Part shown: one piece after another, positions 17,215-25,786 of the stretch
How the letters are laid out: every line of letters starts with the position of its first letter
Numbering within the stretch: position 1 is the first letter of the stretch
Source of the DNA: CAZMNY01 sp964567745
Lineage (GTDB): Bacteria > Planctomycetota > Planctomycetia > Pirellulales > Pirellulaceae
Assembly: GCA_964567745.1 (NCBI GenBank)
Contig: CAZMNY010000052.1
Location: 1-55,783 of the forward strand
Length of the DNA stretch: 55,783 nt
Reading direction: 5' to 3'
Translations under genes and position numbers: made by a program
The notes under the pieces: model-generated
Databases searched by the model: none
What the model was told of the DNA's origin: nothing
Seen by the model: the letters and a program-made list of their open reading frames with translations, nothing else

Positions 17215-18246
17215 CTAGCCTCTCGTTGGCGCTGTTGGTTTTTCTTGCTTCACTCCGCAGTCCGTGTTCTTGGCTGTGTCATGATCTGCGGTGTCGAGTT
17301 CCGCTGTTTGGCGGTTCGTTGGGTCGCGATCTCCTGGCTCATTGCGGCGGCCCATACGCCCGGTCATCCCGTTCCAGCAGGCTGCGATGGCCTGTCGAGC
17401 TCCGGCGAATGCCAGTTTCGGATCAGAGAAAAACGTATAGGCTGGCTTGAGGAGACACTGGATTGTGGCCTGCTTGAGGGCGGCGTCCCAGCGGCCGTTC
17501 TTTAACGTGATGTAGATGTGGTTCCGTATTACATAATACTTGCGAGCACTGACGGCGCATAGTTTGGCAGGTTTCGGCTGCACGCCGATCCGCTTTTTTT
17601 CACGACGCCGCTCACGCCACATTTCCGCATTGGCGAGGATCTTGAACCCAGCCCGCTTGAGCCGTATTCCGTATTCGACTTCGGTGTAGCCAAAGAACAG
17701 CTTGGCGTCAAACACGCCTGCTGTCGAGATCGCATCCCGATGATAGAGAGGCATGTGGCCGCTGCCGACATAATCGACATCGACCCGCCCCTCAAGTTCG
17801 TGATCGCCTAGGCGTTCGATCAAGCCTCGTCGCCAGTTGAACCTGGCACCGATAATCCCCACCGCGGCGAGGTTGTCGACTTCTTCTTTGGCGGTCAAAG
17901 CGAATTCGATCATCCGCTGAAAATCCCACTCGTCAACCGGCGGATCATCGTCGTCAAGCGGCATCAGCCAATCAAACGTGTCATCCGCCAACAGCCGTTC
18001 CATGCCCAACGCCCAGCCGCCTGCCGAGCCAAGGTTTTCTGCCGAGGCAACGTAATCTAGCGTCGACGGATGATCCACGGATGCTCGGCGAATCAAGTCG
18101 TGGGTGGCCGACGAATCTTCGTTGTCGACAATAAGAATCCGATCCAGCGGTCTCGTTTGCTTGGCAATGATGGCCAGTGTCTTCTCCAACTCATCTCGCC
18201 GCCGGTAGGTGACGAGCACTCCACATATGCGCACGGAATCGGTCAT
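17215..18246 (-). CDS. Glycosyltransferase family 2 (GT-A)
   Basis: A 343-residue cytoplasmic GT2 enzyme. It begins VRICGVLVTYRRRDELEKTL and has ILIVDNEDSS (donor binding), SAENLGSAGGWALGM and the metal-binding WLMPLDDDDPP (about residues 92-102). FFGYTEVEYGIRLKRAGF is the usual acceptor/ED-like region. The domain order resembles galactofuranosyl/rhamnosyl-type GT2 enzymes, but the sugar cannot be assigned. The last 40 residues are polar and probably disordered. The gene stands alone between repeat clusters, separated from the exosortase unit and the PEP-CTERM gene. Confidence 0.88.
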   Translation of the reverse strand: MTDSVRICGVLVTYRRRDELEKTLAIIAKQTRPLDRILIVDNEDSSATHDLIRRASVDHPSTLDYVASAENLGSAGGWALGMERLLADDTFDWLMPLDDDDPPVDEWDFQRMIEFALTAKEEVDNLAAVGIIGARFNWRRGLIERLGDHELEGRVDVDYVGSGHMPLYHRDAISTAGVFDAKLFFGYTEVEYGIRLKRAGFKILANAEMWRERRREKKRIGVQPKPAKLCAVSARKYYVIRNHIYITLKNGRWDAALKQATIQCLLKPAYTFFSDPKLAFAGARQAIAACWNGMTGRMGRRNEPGDRDPTNRQTAELDTADHDTAKNTDCGVKQEKPTAPTRG

Positions 18247-18344
18247 TTTCGAAGACAGAAGTTGATACGAATCAGTCGATTCCTTGGCATTGTTATGCTA
18301 TGCGGAGATTGATCAGCGAGAATCGAACTTCGCGCTTCTTTTCT

Positions 18345-18407
18345 TAGGCCCGCATGGTCGTCCGCATGTTAGACCACGTTTCCGCAGCACGAAGTGCGCC
18401 CTGGGCG
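18345..18407 (-). repeat. Dispersed nested-hairpin repeat, copy E1 (inverted partner of E2)
   Basis: Minus-strand copy: on that strand CGCCCAGGGC...TGCGGACGACCATGCGGGCCTA. Its inner hairpin has a different sequence (GCAC-TTCG-GTGC type) yet still pairs. It faces copy E2 43 bp away, making an inverted pair. Confidence 0.7.
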
Positions 18408-18450
18408 ATTTGTTTGCCCCGTCATTCGCCGCAGAATTGGCATGGTGATC

Positions 18451-18513
18451 GGGGCGGCGCTGCCGCCGCCGATGCTCTACCGCTGTCTAACATGAATCAG
18501 CCCTGCGGGCCTT
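18451..18513 (+). repeat. Dispersed nested-hairpin repeat, copy E2 (inverted partner of E1)
   Basis: Plus-strand copy with inner GCGGC-GCT-GCCGC, then GCTCTACC and GTCTAACATGAATCAGCCCTGCGGGCCT. With E1 it forms a 169-bp inverted-repeat unit whose outer ~30 bp are alike (GGCCCGCA...ATGTTAGAC). The 401-bp gap 18247-18647 holds this pair, the PEP-CTERM terminator and no gene that I can support. Confidence 0.7.
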
Positions 18514-18580
18514 TGATGGCGCGGATCGGTGTTGTGCCGCCTTGCGCCCTAACGGTAGTGTTTCTAGATTGAGGTTCATA

Positions 18581-18620
18581 CAAAAAACAGCAGCCGAGTT
18601 TCTAACAAACTCGGCTGCTG
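18581..18620 (-). terminator. Rho-independent terminator of the PEP-CTERM gene
   Basis: A perfect 14-bp inverted repeat (18588-18601 with 18607-18620, 5-nt loop) is followed on the minus strand by six T residues (18587-18582). It lies 28 nt past the PEP-CTERM stop codon. This is the clearest terminator of the window. Confidence 0.92.
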
Positions 18621-18647
18621 AATTTGATTTATCTCGAAACAACGATC

Positions 18648-19469
18648 TTACACAGCTGGCGTCTCGGCAGTGTCTGTTTGCTTCTTCTTGCGGCGTCGCC
18701 AAAGTACTCCGCCAAACATACCAATCGACAGTAATGCCAACGAACCAGGTTCGGGGTTTGCCACTGGAATGCCACTCGTACCAGAACCGGCGGGGACTAA
18801 TCCGGAAGCTGTACCCGTAGCATCCGCATCGGCGGCCATAAGGAACGCCTTACTTGGTGCGAATGGTTTGAGGTTGGCCGTCATAAAGAACACCGATGAA
18901 TGCGCACCAGTCGCCAGGTTTCCTGGGAATACGAACGTGGGGTTTGCACCCAGCGAGCCAGCAAACGTAGGCGTCACAGCTGTACCATTTGCCACAAATG
19001 TCGGGGCAGCAACGCCTGTTGTCGGTGCACCGACCGCAGCCGCCACCCCAAGTGTATTCAAAGCCCCCGGTGAAGCCCCGACCACAGCTCCTCCGCTGCT
19101 GAATACGGTCCCGGTCAATGTGCCGCCACCTCGCCACGTGGTCGTGTCTTTGAGCGCGGTGGGAAGTGTATACGTTCCCAAGAGTGCGTTCGCGTCCAGA
19201 GCAGCAGTATCTCGAGTGATCTGATACATGAATATGTGTGTCGCATCACCATCGATCGTGCCCGCCAATGTTGTCGTGACACCAGCCAATCCCAGCGTTG
19301 ATCGCCAATCACCGCCGGTATTCTCGTATACCGCAAAGTTTACCAAGCTGCCTAGCGAGCCACCAGAAAGCCTCGAGTTCCCCGTCAGCGACGTAATGAA
19401 CGCAGCATGCGCGGAGGTTGCAAAAAGCATCATGGCCAGTAGAGCGGCAACTAATGTTAGTCGTTTCAT
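18648..19469 (-). CDS. PEP-CTERM sorting domain protein (exosortase substrate)
   Basis: A 273-residue secreted protein. Start MKRLTL at 19469 with TTGAGG upstream; signal peptide about residues 1-22 (FATSAHAA). The mature region is Gly/Ala/Thr-rich and largely beta, without Cys. At residue 236 on is the tripartite PEP-CTERM signal: VANPEPGS, a hydrophobic helix LALLSIGMFGGVLW, then RRRKKK. PEP-CTERM proteins are exported, processed by exosortase and tied to surface glycan. The XrtU-type exosortase is encoded 1.8 kb downstream. The gene has its own promoter and terminator, so it can be expressed much more strongly than its neighbours. Its body matches no family that I can name. Confidence 0.93.
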   Translation of the reverse strand: MKRLTLVAALLAMMLFATSAHAAFITSLTGNSRLSGGSLGSLVNFAVYENTGGDWRSTLGLAGVTTTLAGTIDGDATHIFMYQITRDTAALDANALLGTYTLPTALKDTTTWRGGGTLTGTVFSSGGAVVGASPGALNTLGVAAAVGAPTTGVAAPTFVANGTAVTPTFAGSLGANPTFVFPGNLATGAHSSVFFMTANLKPFAPSKAFLMAADADATGTASGLVPAGSGTSGIPVANPEPGSLALLSIGMFGGVLWRRRKKKQTDTAETPAV

Positions 19470-19517
19470 GAATCCCAACCTCAAGTTGTCTCGTCAAAGA
19501 AGATAGAGCGTCTGCGT

Positions 19518-19547
19518 AGTATATGACTGGCTGTATGGACGCGTCAA
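19518..19547 (-). promoter_or_regulatory. Strong predicted sigma70-type promoter of the PEP-CTERM gene
   Basis: On the minus strand TTGACG (19542-19547) and TATACT (19518-19523) are 18 nt apart, close to consensus. The start site would be near 19511, giving a leader of about 40 nt before the ATG at 19469. Confidence 0.65.
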
Positions 19548-19597
19548 GCAAATGCGAGCCGTAATCTCGCTATTCTCGCAGAAAATCCGGGTTGCCC

Positions 19598-19625
19598 AAA
19601 AAACGCGGAGAAATCGCAATTTCTC
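19598..19625 (-). terminator. Possible terminator at the end of the long glycan unit
   Basis: GAGAAAT (19608-19614) and ATTTCTC (19619-19625) form a 7-bp hairpin. On the minus strand, four nucleotides after it, come six T residues (19603-19598). It is 34 nt past the GNAT gene stop and just before the PEP-CTERM promoter. The stem is AT-rich, so strength is doubtful. Confidence 0.4.
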
Positions 19626-19659
19626 TGGTCAGAGAAGCGAATTTCCAACTCGAAAAAAC

Positions 19660-20721
19660 TCAAAGGCCTTCAAGATCCCCCAGGCAGAGTGACCAGTTCT
19701 CCGCTTCGAAAGGGCTCGGCGACAGCGAGCCTGAGAGTTCGTTGGCCACCAGATTGATCCGGCGTCGGGGAACCGTGTGAAACCAGGAATGACGAAGATG
19801 TTTCAGCTGTGAACCATGCGTCAAAACATAGTTCGCCCTAGCGCCAAGGATCAGGTTTCGCAGGAGTTGCTGAGTTGTGTTAAGCGCACCGTCCCGTACG
19901 AGCACATCGTCGAGCATGATTTCCCGCATACCGACACGAAAGTTTGTTCGATAGAACATCACACCATCCAGCCGCCCCTCGGTCTTGACCGATTCGGCGA
20001 AGTACCGAATATGCGGATGGGCCCCATACCGCCAGCGAAGAAACTCAGCGTCGACTTTTGTGCTCAATCGGCCATCGCGGTTGCGTTTGTCCAACAGCTT
20101 GTCGATTCCTGCCGCTTCGTTCGCAAGCACGTCGGACGCCGACGCTGGCGGCTCGCGAAAGAACGTCGACGCGTCCGGCGCCTCGCCCTTTCGCAGTTTC
20201 CACTTCGCCAGCCCGCACGCGGCGGAAATGGGACGCAGCAATCTGACACTTAGGGCCATGTCGGCTGCCTTGCGCCATCCCATCTTCAGGTAGCCTGGAA
20301 GGCTGTTTGCGTTAGGCGTGTTGAATAATAGTTCAACGCCCTCTTGTCGAGCCACTTGGCACGCTTCCAACGTCAGCCGCTTGAAGACGCCTTGGCGTTG
20401 GTAGTCGGGATGAGTCACACTGTCGACGGGCTTCGCGGCCGAAATCGTGCGGCCATTAACCTGGAGTAACCACCGCATGAACGCTCGAACGCCCACGAGC
20501 CGGCCGTCTGCCTCGGCGAGCAACATCAGTGACCGTCCAAACGGATTGTCTTCATGTTTCCAGGCCCAATAGTCCGCATCGCGTCGGCCAACCAATTTTG
20601 CCTTCAGCGCGACGTTCAATAAGTCCGCAATCTCGTCTTTTCGGTCAGTTGAATAGGGCGTAATGCGGATTTGTTTTTCGCTTTCAGTCAACGGTCTTCG
20701 ATGCTCCGAGTCGGTTGCCAA
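19660..20721 (-). CDS. GNAT family N-acetyltransferase
   Basis: A 353-residue protein with an N-terminal GNAT fold. It has ADYWAWKHEDNPFGRS, LLAEADGRLVGVRAFMRW, and the acetyl-CoA motif VDSVTHPDYQRQGVFKRL (about residues 100-118), followed by NTPNANSLPGYLKMGW. The C-terminal half carries LRWRYGAHPHIRYF and a second GNAT-like part. The same layout occurs in the protein at 51089-52213. It probably acetylates an amino sugar or a lipid-linked intermediate. The start is the TTG at 20721; another TTG lies at 20691 and no ATG is near, so the N-terminus is uncertain. It appears to be the last gene of the long minus-strand unit. Confidence 0.82.
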   Translation of the reverse strand: MATDSEHRRPLTESEKQIRITPYSTDRKDEIADLLNVALKAKLVGRRDADYWAWKHEDNPFGRSLMLLAEADGRLVGVRAFMRWLLQVNGRTISAAKPVDSVTHPDYQRQGVFKRLTLEACQVARQEGVELLFNTPNANSLPGYLKMGWRKAADMALSVRLLRPISAACGLAKWKLRKGEAPDASTFFREPPASASDVLANEAAGIDKLLDKRNRDGRLSTKVDAEFLRWRYGAHPHIRYFAESVKTEGRLDGVMFYRTNFRVGMREIMLDDVLVRDGALNTTQQLLRNLILGARANYVLTHGSQLKHLRHSWFHTVPRRRINLVANELSGSLSPSPFEAENWSLCLGDLEGL

Positions 20722-20782
20722 CCTCGCGTATTATTGTGTTGTGCAGCCGTTGCGCGCGCGATCTCCACGACGCAATACATCA

Positions 20783-20818
20783 GACATCGATTGCGTTGGG
20801 CCCTAAGGCCTCGATGTC
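20783..20818. promoter_or_regulatory. Nested inverted repeat between glycosyltransferase and GNAT genes
   Basis: GACATCGA (20783-20790) and TCGATGTC (20811-20818) are perfect inverted repeats around a 20-nt loop that itself holds GGCC-CTAA-GGCC. It lies 18 nt past the GT4 stop. No T-run follows, so it is an RNA processing/stability hairpin or operator candidate rather than a simple terminator. Confidence 0.4.
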
Positions 20819-20835
20819 GCTCATTCGGCTAACTC

Positions 20836-21963
20836 TCAAGCGAAGTGTCCCTTTCCCTCGAGAATCCGACGATACTCGGCCTCGACCGATTGAACCATGG
20901 TCGAAACATCGCAACTTTTTCTGACCTTGTCTTGCCCTGCCTGCCCCAGTCTCATTCGCAAGTCAGGGTCGAATAGACGAGTCAACCTATCAGCAAGTGC
21001 GTCTGGCTCGTTAGGCGGAACTAGAAAGCCCTCCCATCCGTCTGTGACGACGCCGGGGATACCGCCGACATTTGTACAGACGACTGGCTTGGCTAGGGCC
21101 ATCGCTTCGAGAAGTGAAACCGGCAGTCCTTCGGAGTGTGACGACAACGCAAAAACGTCTGCGGCATTGACAATCCTTGGCACATCGGTTCTTGGTCCGG
21201 TAACTACAACTTGGCGTTCGAGGCCGAGCGTCGCGATAAGGCACCGAACCGCCTCGGTGGTTTCTCTCAACTGTCCGACTAGGATAAGGGACGTATCTGA
21301 TCTGGAACGCACGAGTTTACCAAATGCGCGGACAAGCAATTCATGGTTCTTGACTCGAGTGAGATTCGCTACACAGACGATCAACAGGTTGTCAGACGGG
21401 ATATTGAATTCCTCAAAAACCGACTCGCGGTCATCAGTTGTTGCCAGAATTCCTTCGCAGTCGATGCCATTGGCGATCGTTGTTACGTTTCCGCTATCGA
21501 TGCCTTTCATCGACGCCCGCACTTCTTCGGACACGGCGATCGTCAAGTCATTCCAGCCAAGAGTGGCGCGATTGCACATCCGAGAGATCGGATTCAATCG
21601 TTCCCAGCAACCATGCTCGGTGTAAAGAATCGCAGGTACCCCACAACGCCGTGCGGCGAGGCGACCAATGATGCTGGACCATGGCAGGTGGGCATGAAGC
21701 ACACAAGTTTCTTTTTCTCGCAAATACCGGCAGATGGACGGCATTGAACCAAAACCAAGCGGATGTCCAACACCAAAACATGTCACAGGGAATCCCTGCC
21801 TTTTGAATTCCGGGACAAGCGCGTCTTTCCAGGGCAAGAAATAGCCAATCTGGTAGTCGAATGTCTTTCGATCCAGATACGGAGCGGCATTGACCAGCAG
21901 CTGCTCGGCACCGCCTAATCCCAGCCCTTTTATTAGCCACAATACTGGTATTCGATTAGGCAT
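20836..21963 (-). CDS. Glycosyltransferase family 4 (GT-B)
   Basis: A 375-residue GT4 enzyme. The N-domain begins PVLWLIKGLGLGGAEQLLVN (acceptor side, with the GGAE loop) and has VLHAHLPWSSIIGR and LYTEHGCWER. The C-domain has VANLTRVKNHELLVRAFG and the donor-binding SSHSEGLPVSLLEAMALAKPVV (EX7E-type; about residues 270-292). The ATG at 21963 is directly readable. It belongs to the block of GT genes between 20.8 and 38.5 kb. The sugar and linkage cannot be derived. Confidence 0.9.
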   Translation of the reverse strand: MPNRIPVLWLIKGLGLGGAEQLLVNAAPYLDRKTFDYQIGYFLPWKDALVPEFKRQGFPVTCFGVGHPLGFGSMPSICRYLREKETCVLHAHLPWSSIIGRLAARRCGVPAILYTEHGCWERLNPISRMCNRATLGWNDLTIAVSEEVRASMKGIDSGNVTTIANGIDCEGILATTDDRESVFEEFNIPSDNLLIVCVANLTRVKNHELLVRAFGKLVRSRSDTSLILVGQLRETTEAVRCLIATLGLERQVVVTGPRTDVPRIVNAADVFALSSHSEGLPVSLLEAMALAKPVVCTNVGGIPGVVTDGWEGFLVPPNEPDALADRLTRLFDPDLRMRLGQAGQDKVRKSCDVSTMVQSVEAEYRRILEGKGHFA

Positions 21964-22068
21964 TAGCTGATGCGAGAGTTGCGGAAGGGCTTACTCGGAC
22001 TTTTGATTCGTATGGTACCATCGCATGCATATGTCCCAGCACAATCTCGTTGTCTGGAACCAAGCCGA

Positions 22069-23418
22069 CTATTGGATTTGGGCGTCTCGACATTGCACGT
22101 TGCGAGTCTTGTTGGGGATTCGGCGGATCGGTTGTCGTCGCTGAAAGGAGGAGACAAATTTGTACAAGACACCGCGGCGCAGGCATGAAGCTCCGTAAAG
22201 GGCTACCAACAATAGGAAAGGAAGGGCTTGAAGTCGCCAGCGGTACATGGCCCCCATATTGGTTGTTCCCGCCCCATACGTGGCAATAATCGCCAGCATG
22301 AAGACAATAATGGGCAACGCTGCTCTGGGGTTTCTCCTCCAAATTCTTGGGAATCCCACAATGAGCGGGCGAATGCAAAGCAGCATGAGCATCATCTCGG
22401 GTACTGCCATAATTTGTCGGGAAGATCGAAGGTCGAATACATTGACTCCGCAGAGGAAGAAGAAGACACCAGTCGCAGCAACTCTCACATCGGAGACAAC
22501 TCCACTCCCGAATTCGGCTTGGCTACGGTCTGTGAAGATCTTTCCTGTGCCACGCGACAAGCTCCTTCGCGTCGAATTCAGTTTGTCCAGGTCGAAATAT
22601 TGAAGGGACTCATATTCCTTTACGTCAATTTCCATCGTTGTCACTGTGAGGAATATCGTAAGCAAGAGTGCAACACCGCACAGAGCGGGCGCGACGATTC
22701 CGGAGAGACTTCGAGAAAGACGAATGGGAACGATCCCTATCGCGATGCACACGCCTAGCACTGGAACCAGATAGACTCGCAATGCCGCAATAATGAGCAG
22801 CCCTAAGATTAGCCAAAGCCATCCCCTTGGGGCTCGCATCACACGGATCGAAATAATGCCCCACACAATCCCCAAAATGGCGATCACCGCCGAGCACTCC
22901 TTTAGCGGCAATGCGTGGAAAAAGACGGCGGAGGGAAAGAACGCAAACGCATAGCCGCATGCCTTTGCTACGGACTGCTCTCCGGTCGCTATCACTGCAA
23001 CTCGATACAACAACACGGTGGCCCACCCCGCGAGCAACGCGTTGACAAGAGCGACGAGAAAGAGCGTCTCGCCAAGAATGTGGTACAGAGCGCCGATGAA
23101 CTGCGGCCAACCGTTGTCAATCCACAGCGACCAGTCGTTCGTGCCTTCGGCATACTGCGAAGCGATTCGAATCGCTTCGTCGTGGAACCAATACGAATCT
23201 CGCGAAACTTTGTGCAGTGGTCCTGGCAAGAGCAAGATCGCGGTCGACACGCAAAGGCGGATAGCGACCGTTGATAGAAATATTCGGGTGATCGTCCGTC
23301 GATAGAATTGCGGCTTGGCTTGAGCCGGCGCGGAGGCTGCTCTGCCGGGCCTGTTGCCCGCGTCGCCGTGAAGATTCGGATCGCATGGAATCTCATCTGG
23401 GTTTGCTGACTGTGGCAC
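22069..23418 (-). CDS. Polytopic membrane protein, GT-C or polymerase-like
   Basis: A 449-residue protein with a polar N-terminus (about 1-40) and about ten hydrophobic segments. Features are WFHDEAIRIASQYAEGTNDW (an extracellular loop with acidic residues after the first helix), FFPSAVFFHALPLKE and, near the end, TNMGAMYRWRLQALPFLLL. This late motif is typical of membrane glycosyltransferases (GT39-like) and of oligosaccharide polymerase-like proteins. It is the only candidate of that type in the window, so it may polymerise or glycosylate lipid-linked glycan on the outer face. The start is GTG at 23418, 20 nt after the preceding gene; the first 40 residues could be shorter in reality. Confidence 0.8.
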   Translation of the reverse strand: MPQSANPDEIPCDPNLHGDAGNRPGRAASAPAQAKPQFYRRTITRIFLSTVAIRLCVSTAILLLPGPLHKVSRDSYWFHDEAIRIASQYAEGTNDWSLWIDNGWPQFIGALYHILGETLFLVALVNALLAGWATVLLYRVAVIATGEQSVAKACGYAFAFFPSAVFFHALPLKECSAVIAILGIVWGIISIRVMRAPRGWLWLILGLLIIAALRVYLVPVLGVCIAIGIVPIRLSRSLSGIVAPALCGVALLLTIFLTVTTMEIDVKEYESLQYFDLDKLNSTRRSLSRGTGKIFTDRSQAEFGSGVVSDVRVAATGVFFFLCGVNVFDLRSSRQIMAVPEMMLMLLCIRPLIVGFPRIWRRNPRAALPIIVFMLAIIATYGAGTTNMGAMYRWRLQALPFLLLVALYGASCLRRGVLYKFVSSFQRRQPIRRIPNKTRNVQCRDAQIQ

Positions 23419-23438
23419 GAGGATTCTCGTTCTCTCTG

Positions 23439-24590
23439 TTAATGTGCCGCGGAATCTGGCGGTATGGGGACGATTTGGGATCGGTACTTCGCCTCTAGTT
23501 CGTCAATCGAAGACTCCATATTGTAGGATGACGCAACGGTGTTCAGCGCCTCGTTGCCAAGGCTAGACCGAAGTCGCGGGTCAATCAAGAGTTTCGCGGT
23601 TTCTTGGCCCAAGCACGTCATCGCGTTCGCCGGAACGAGGACGCCTGAACGCCCTGGGGCAATTATCTCGGCGATGCCACCCACATCGGTTGAAACCGTC
23701 GGAAGTCGACGTGCGCAGGCTTCCAAAAGGACGCCAGGGATTCCCTCAATATGGCTGGACACCAACATTACATCTGCACCGCCGGCTAGGTCTGCGGCAT
23801 TCGAGCAAGCACCCAATAAATGCACATTCTCTCTAAGGCCCAACTGCGAAACCATGTTTGAAATGAAGTCTCTCAGCGGGCCGTCGCCGAATAACGCGAG
23901 ATGGCATTCCGGCAAACGGCGGCGTATCTCGCAAAACGCATCCAGCAAACCCTGGTGGTTCTTCTCTGGTGTAAAACTCCCGATATGAACAACCAGGTGC
24001 TCGCAGGATTGCTTTCGCATTCTTGCGAGCAGGCGTTTCCGCCACAGTTCCTTCGGAAAGTCACCGGGAATGACAACTCCTTGTCGAAGTACGTCAATCC
24101 TATCGGTGGGAAAACCATAAGTCTCCGCGAAATCCTTGCGGCTAGCGCCGCTGACAGAATGTACTCGCGATACTTGCCGAAGCAGCATTCGTCCCCAAAG
24201 ACGCTGGCCAGGATACGAGATCCACTGGCTCGCCAGTCCAACATTACGGTAGATCAGCGGCCAACTCGCCCTGCCAAGCAGTCTTGCAATAGAAGTGAAT
24301 CTCAAGGCGTTGAAGGCGTTTGCCTGAACGAGATCAGGGCGGAACTCGCATAGGGACTTAGTGAGCGATTTAAGGACCCCAACTCGTAGCCCTCGTTTTT
24401 TGGCACCGCCTAGATCACAGAAATCTGTGAGCCCTCTCACTAGCGATTGAGCATCGGCTGGGTTCGGCGGCTCGAACAGTCCGACCAAAATTACTTCGTG
24501 CCCCCTCTGGCTGAGACTTCGACAAATGTCGGAAGCAACGACCTCTGCGCCCCGGAGCTCGCGCCTCGTGATAACGTGCGCTATTCGCAT
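23439..24590 (-). CDS. Glycosyltransferase family 4 (GT-B)
   Basis: A 383-residue GT4 enzyme. The N-domain has MRIAHVITRRELRGAEVVA and LVQANAFNALRF; the C-domain has VVHIGSFTPEKNHQGLLDAF and the donor site VSSHIEGIPGVLLEACARRLP (about residues 275-295), ending with GRSGVLVPANA. Its ATG at 24590 overlaps the end of the previous gene by 10 nt, which suggests translational coupling. It resembles its neighbour at 24581-25786 and may have arisen by duplication. Confidence 0.9.
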   Translation of the reverse strand: MRIAHVITRRELRGAEVVASDICRSLSQRGHEVILVGLFEPPNPADAQSLVRGLTDFCDLGGAKKRGLRVGVLKSLTKSLCEFRPDLVQANAFNALRFTSIARLLGRASWPLIYRNVGLASQWISYPGQRLWGRMLLRQVSRVHSVSGASRKDFAETYGFPTDRIDVLRQGVVIPGDFPKELWRKRLLARMRKQSCEHLVVHIGSFTPEKNHQGLLDAFCEIRRRLPECHLALFGDGPLRDFISNMVSQLGLRENVHLLGACSNAADLAGGADVMLVSSHIEGIPGVLLEACARRLPTVSTDVGGIAEIIAPGRSGVLVPANAMTCLGQETAKLLIDPRLRSSLGNEALNTVASSYNMESSIDELEAKYRSQIVPIPPDSAAH

Positions 24591-25786
24591 TGGGACTCCG
24601 CCCGTACTGGCCTCGTTGATGCGGTCTTCCTCGTTGAAACCGATTCCTCGTAAAATGCTTCCATCAATCGTACGACCTGTTCAATATCGTACCGCGAGTT
24701 GCCAACACGCTCGGCGTTTATTCCGAGGCTCGCTCGAGAAATGTCGTCGGCCGCGAGACGCTCCATGGCTGACGCCCACGCATGACCGTCGCGTGGCGGC
24801 ACCAATAGCCCGGTCTTGCCATGTTCGATCACTTCGCGGATCTCCGCGATGTCGCTCGCAATGATAGGTCTGCCGGAAATCATGGCCTCAACCAACGCGC
24901 CCGGAAGTCCTTCAAACAGCGATGGAAAAACAAAGATGTCGCACATAGACAACAGCTGAGGAACGTCTTTCCGGTTGCCTAGAAATGTGACACGCGACGC
25001 CAAACCATGTTCACGCGTCAATTGCTCTAGCGATCCGCGATTCCAGCCGTCGCCAGCCAGAACGAGATGAGCCATCGGTAGTCGATTTGAGAGCATTGAC
25101 ATGGCGCGGATCAGGTACGATTGCCCTTTCTGGTCGATGAGCCTACCTACGTTGAGAAAGACAGGGAATGCACTTTCTAGTCCGAGTTTAGCCCGCATTC
25201 GCGCGGGGCACGGCGTCGCATTGGATGCAAAATCATTTACGACTCGCCCACGTGGTACAACGTCAACTTTCTCCCTAGGAACGCGAAGGAACCGACAATT
25301 CGAATCGCGTACAGTTTCGGACACCGCGTGAAATCTCGTTGCCCATCGAGCCGAAAAGCGATCCACTACGCGCAGAGCCTCCAGTTTCCACGCAGATAGA
25401 TGCGGATTTTCCTTCAACCTGGATGGTTCATAGGAGACGTTGACAAAGCTGCTCACAACAGGGGTTCGCGTCCATTTACACGCCAATCGCCCAATCTGAT
25501 CCGAGCGAAAAAGAGACGTATGTACGATAGATGGCCTCAATTGTCGGACCAATCTTGCAAATCGCAAGGCACCGCGAATGAGATCGTATTTGCCCCGCAG
25601 GCCTAGCGTTACGACTGGAATCCCTGCATTCTCAAAACTTGCTTGAAGTTCATCACCGGAATACGCGCGACAAACAACCGGCGCAAGTTCTTGTGAATTC
25701 AATCTAGAAGCAATATCCAGCAGGCTTCGCTCCGTACCGCCCGTGTTTAGCGTATCAATCAGATAGAGTATTGTCTTCGCCGTCAT
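24581..25786 (-). CDS. Glycosyltransferase family 4 (GT-B)
   Basis: A 401-residue GT4 enzyme with TILYLIDTLNTGGTERSLLDIA at the N-terminus, IVHTSLFRSDQIGRL, then VFLNVGRLIDQKGQSYLIRA and donor motif FVFPSLFEGLPGALVEAMISG (about residues 285-305). Start ATG at 25786 overlaps the preceding stop by 4 nt (ATGA), so translation is coupled to the P-loop gene upstream. The C-terminal 25 residues are polar. Donor and acceptor are unknown. Confidence 0.9.
   Translation of the reverse strand: MTAKTILYLIDTLNTGGTERSLLDIASRLNSQELAPVVCRAYSGDELQASFENAGIPVVTLGLRGKYDLIRGALRFARLVRQLRPSIVHTSLFRSDQIGRLACKWTRTPVVSSFVNVSYEPSRLKENPHLSAWKLEALRVVDRFSARWATRFHAVSETVRDSNCRFLRVPREKVDVVPRGRVVNDFASNATPCPARMRAKLGLESAFPVFLNVGRLIDQKGQSYLIRAMSMLSNRLPMAHLVLAGDGWNRGSLEQLTREHGLASRVTFLGNRKDVPQLLSMCDIFVFPSLFEGLPGALVEAMISGRPIIASDIAEIREVIEHGKTGLLVPPRDGHAWASAMERLAADDISRASLGINAERVGNSRYDIEQVVRLMEAFYEESVSTRKTASTRPVRAESQCE

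Noticed and set aside
18588..18620. Bidirectional terminator
   Set aside because: Only the minus strand has a T-run after the stem; no plus-strand gene ends there.
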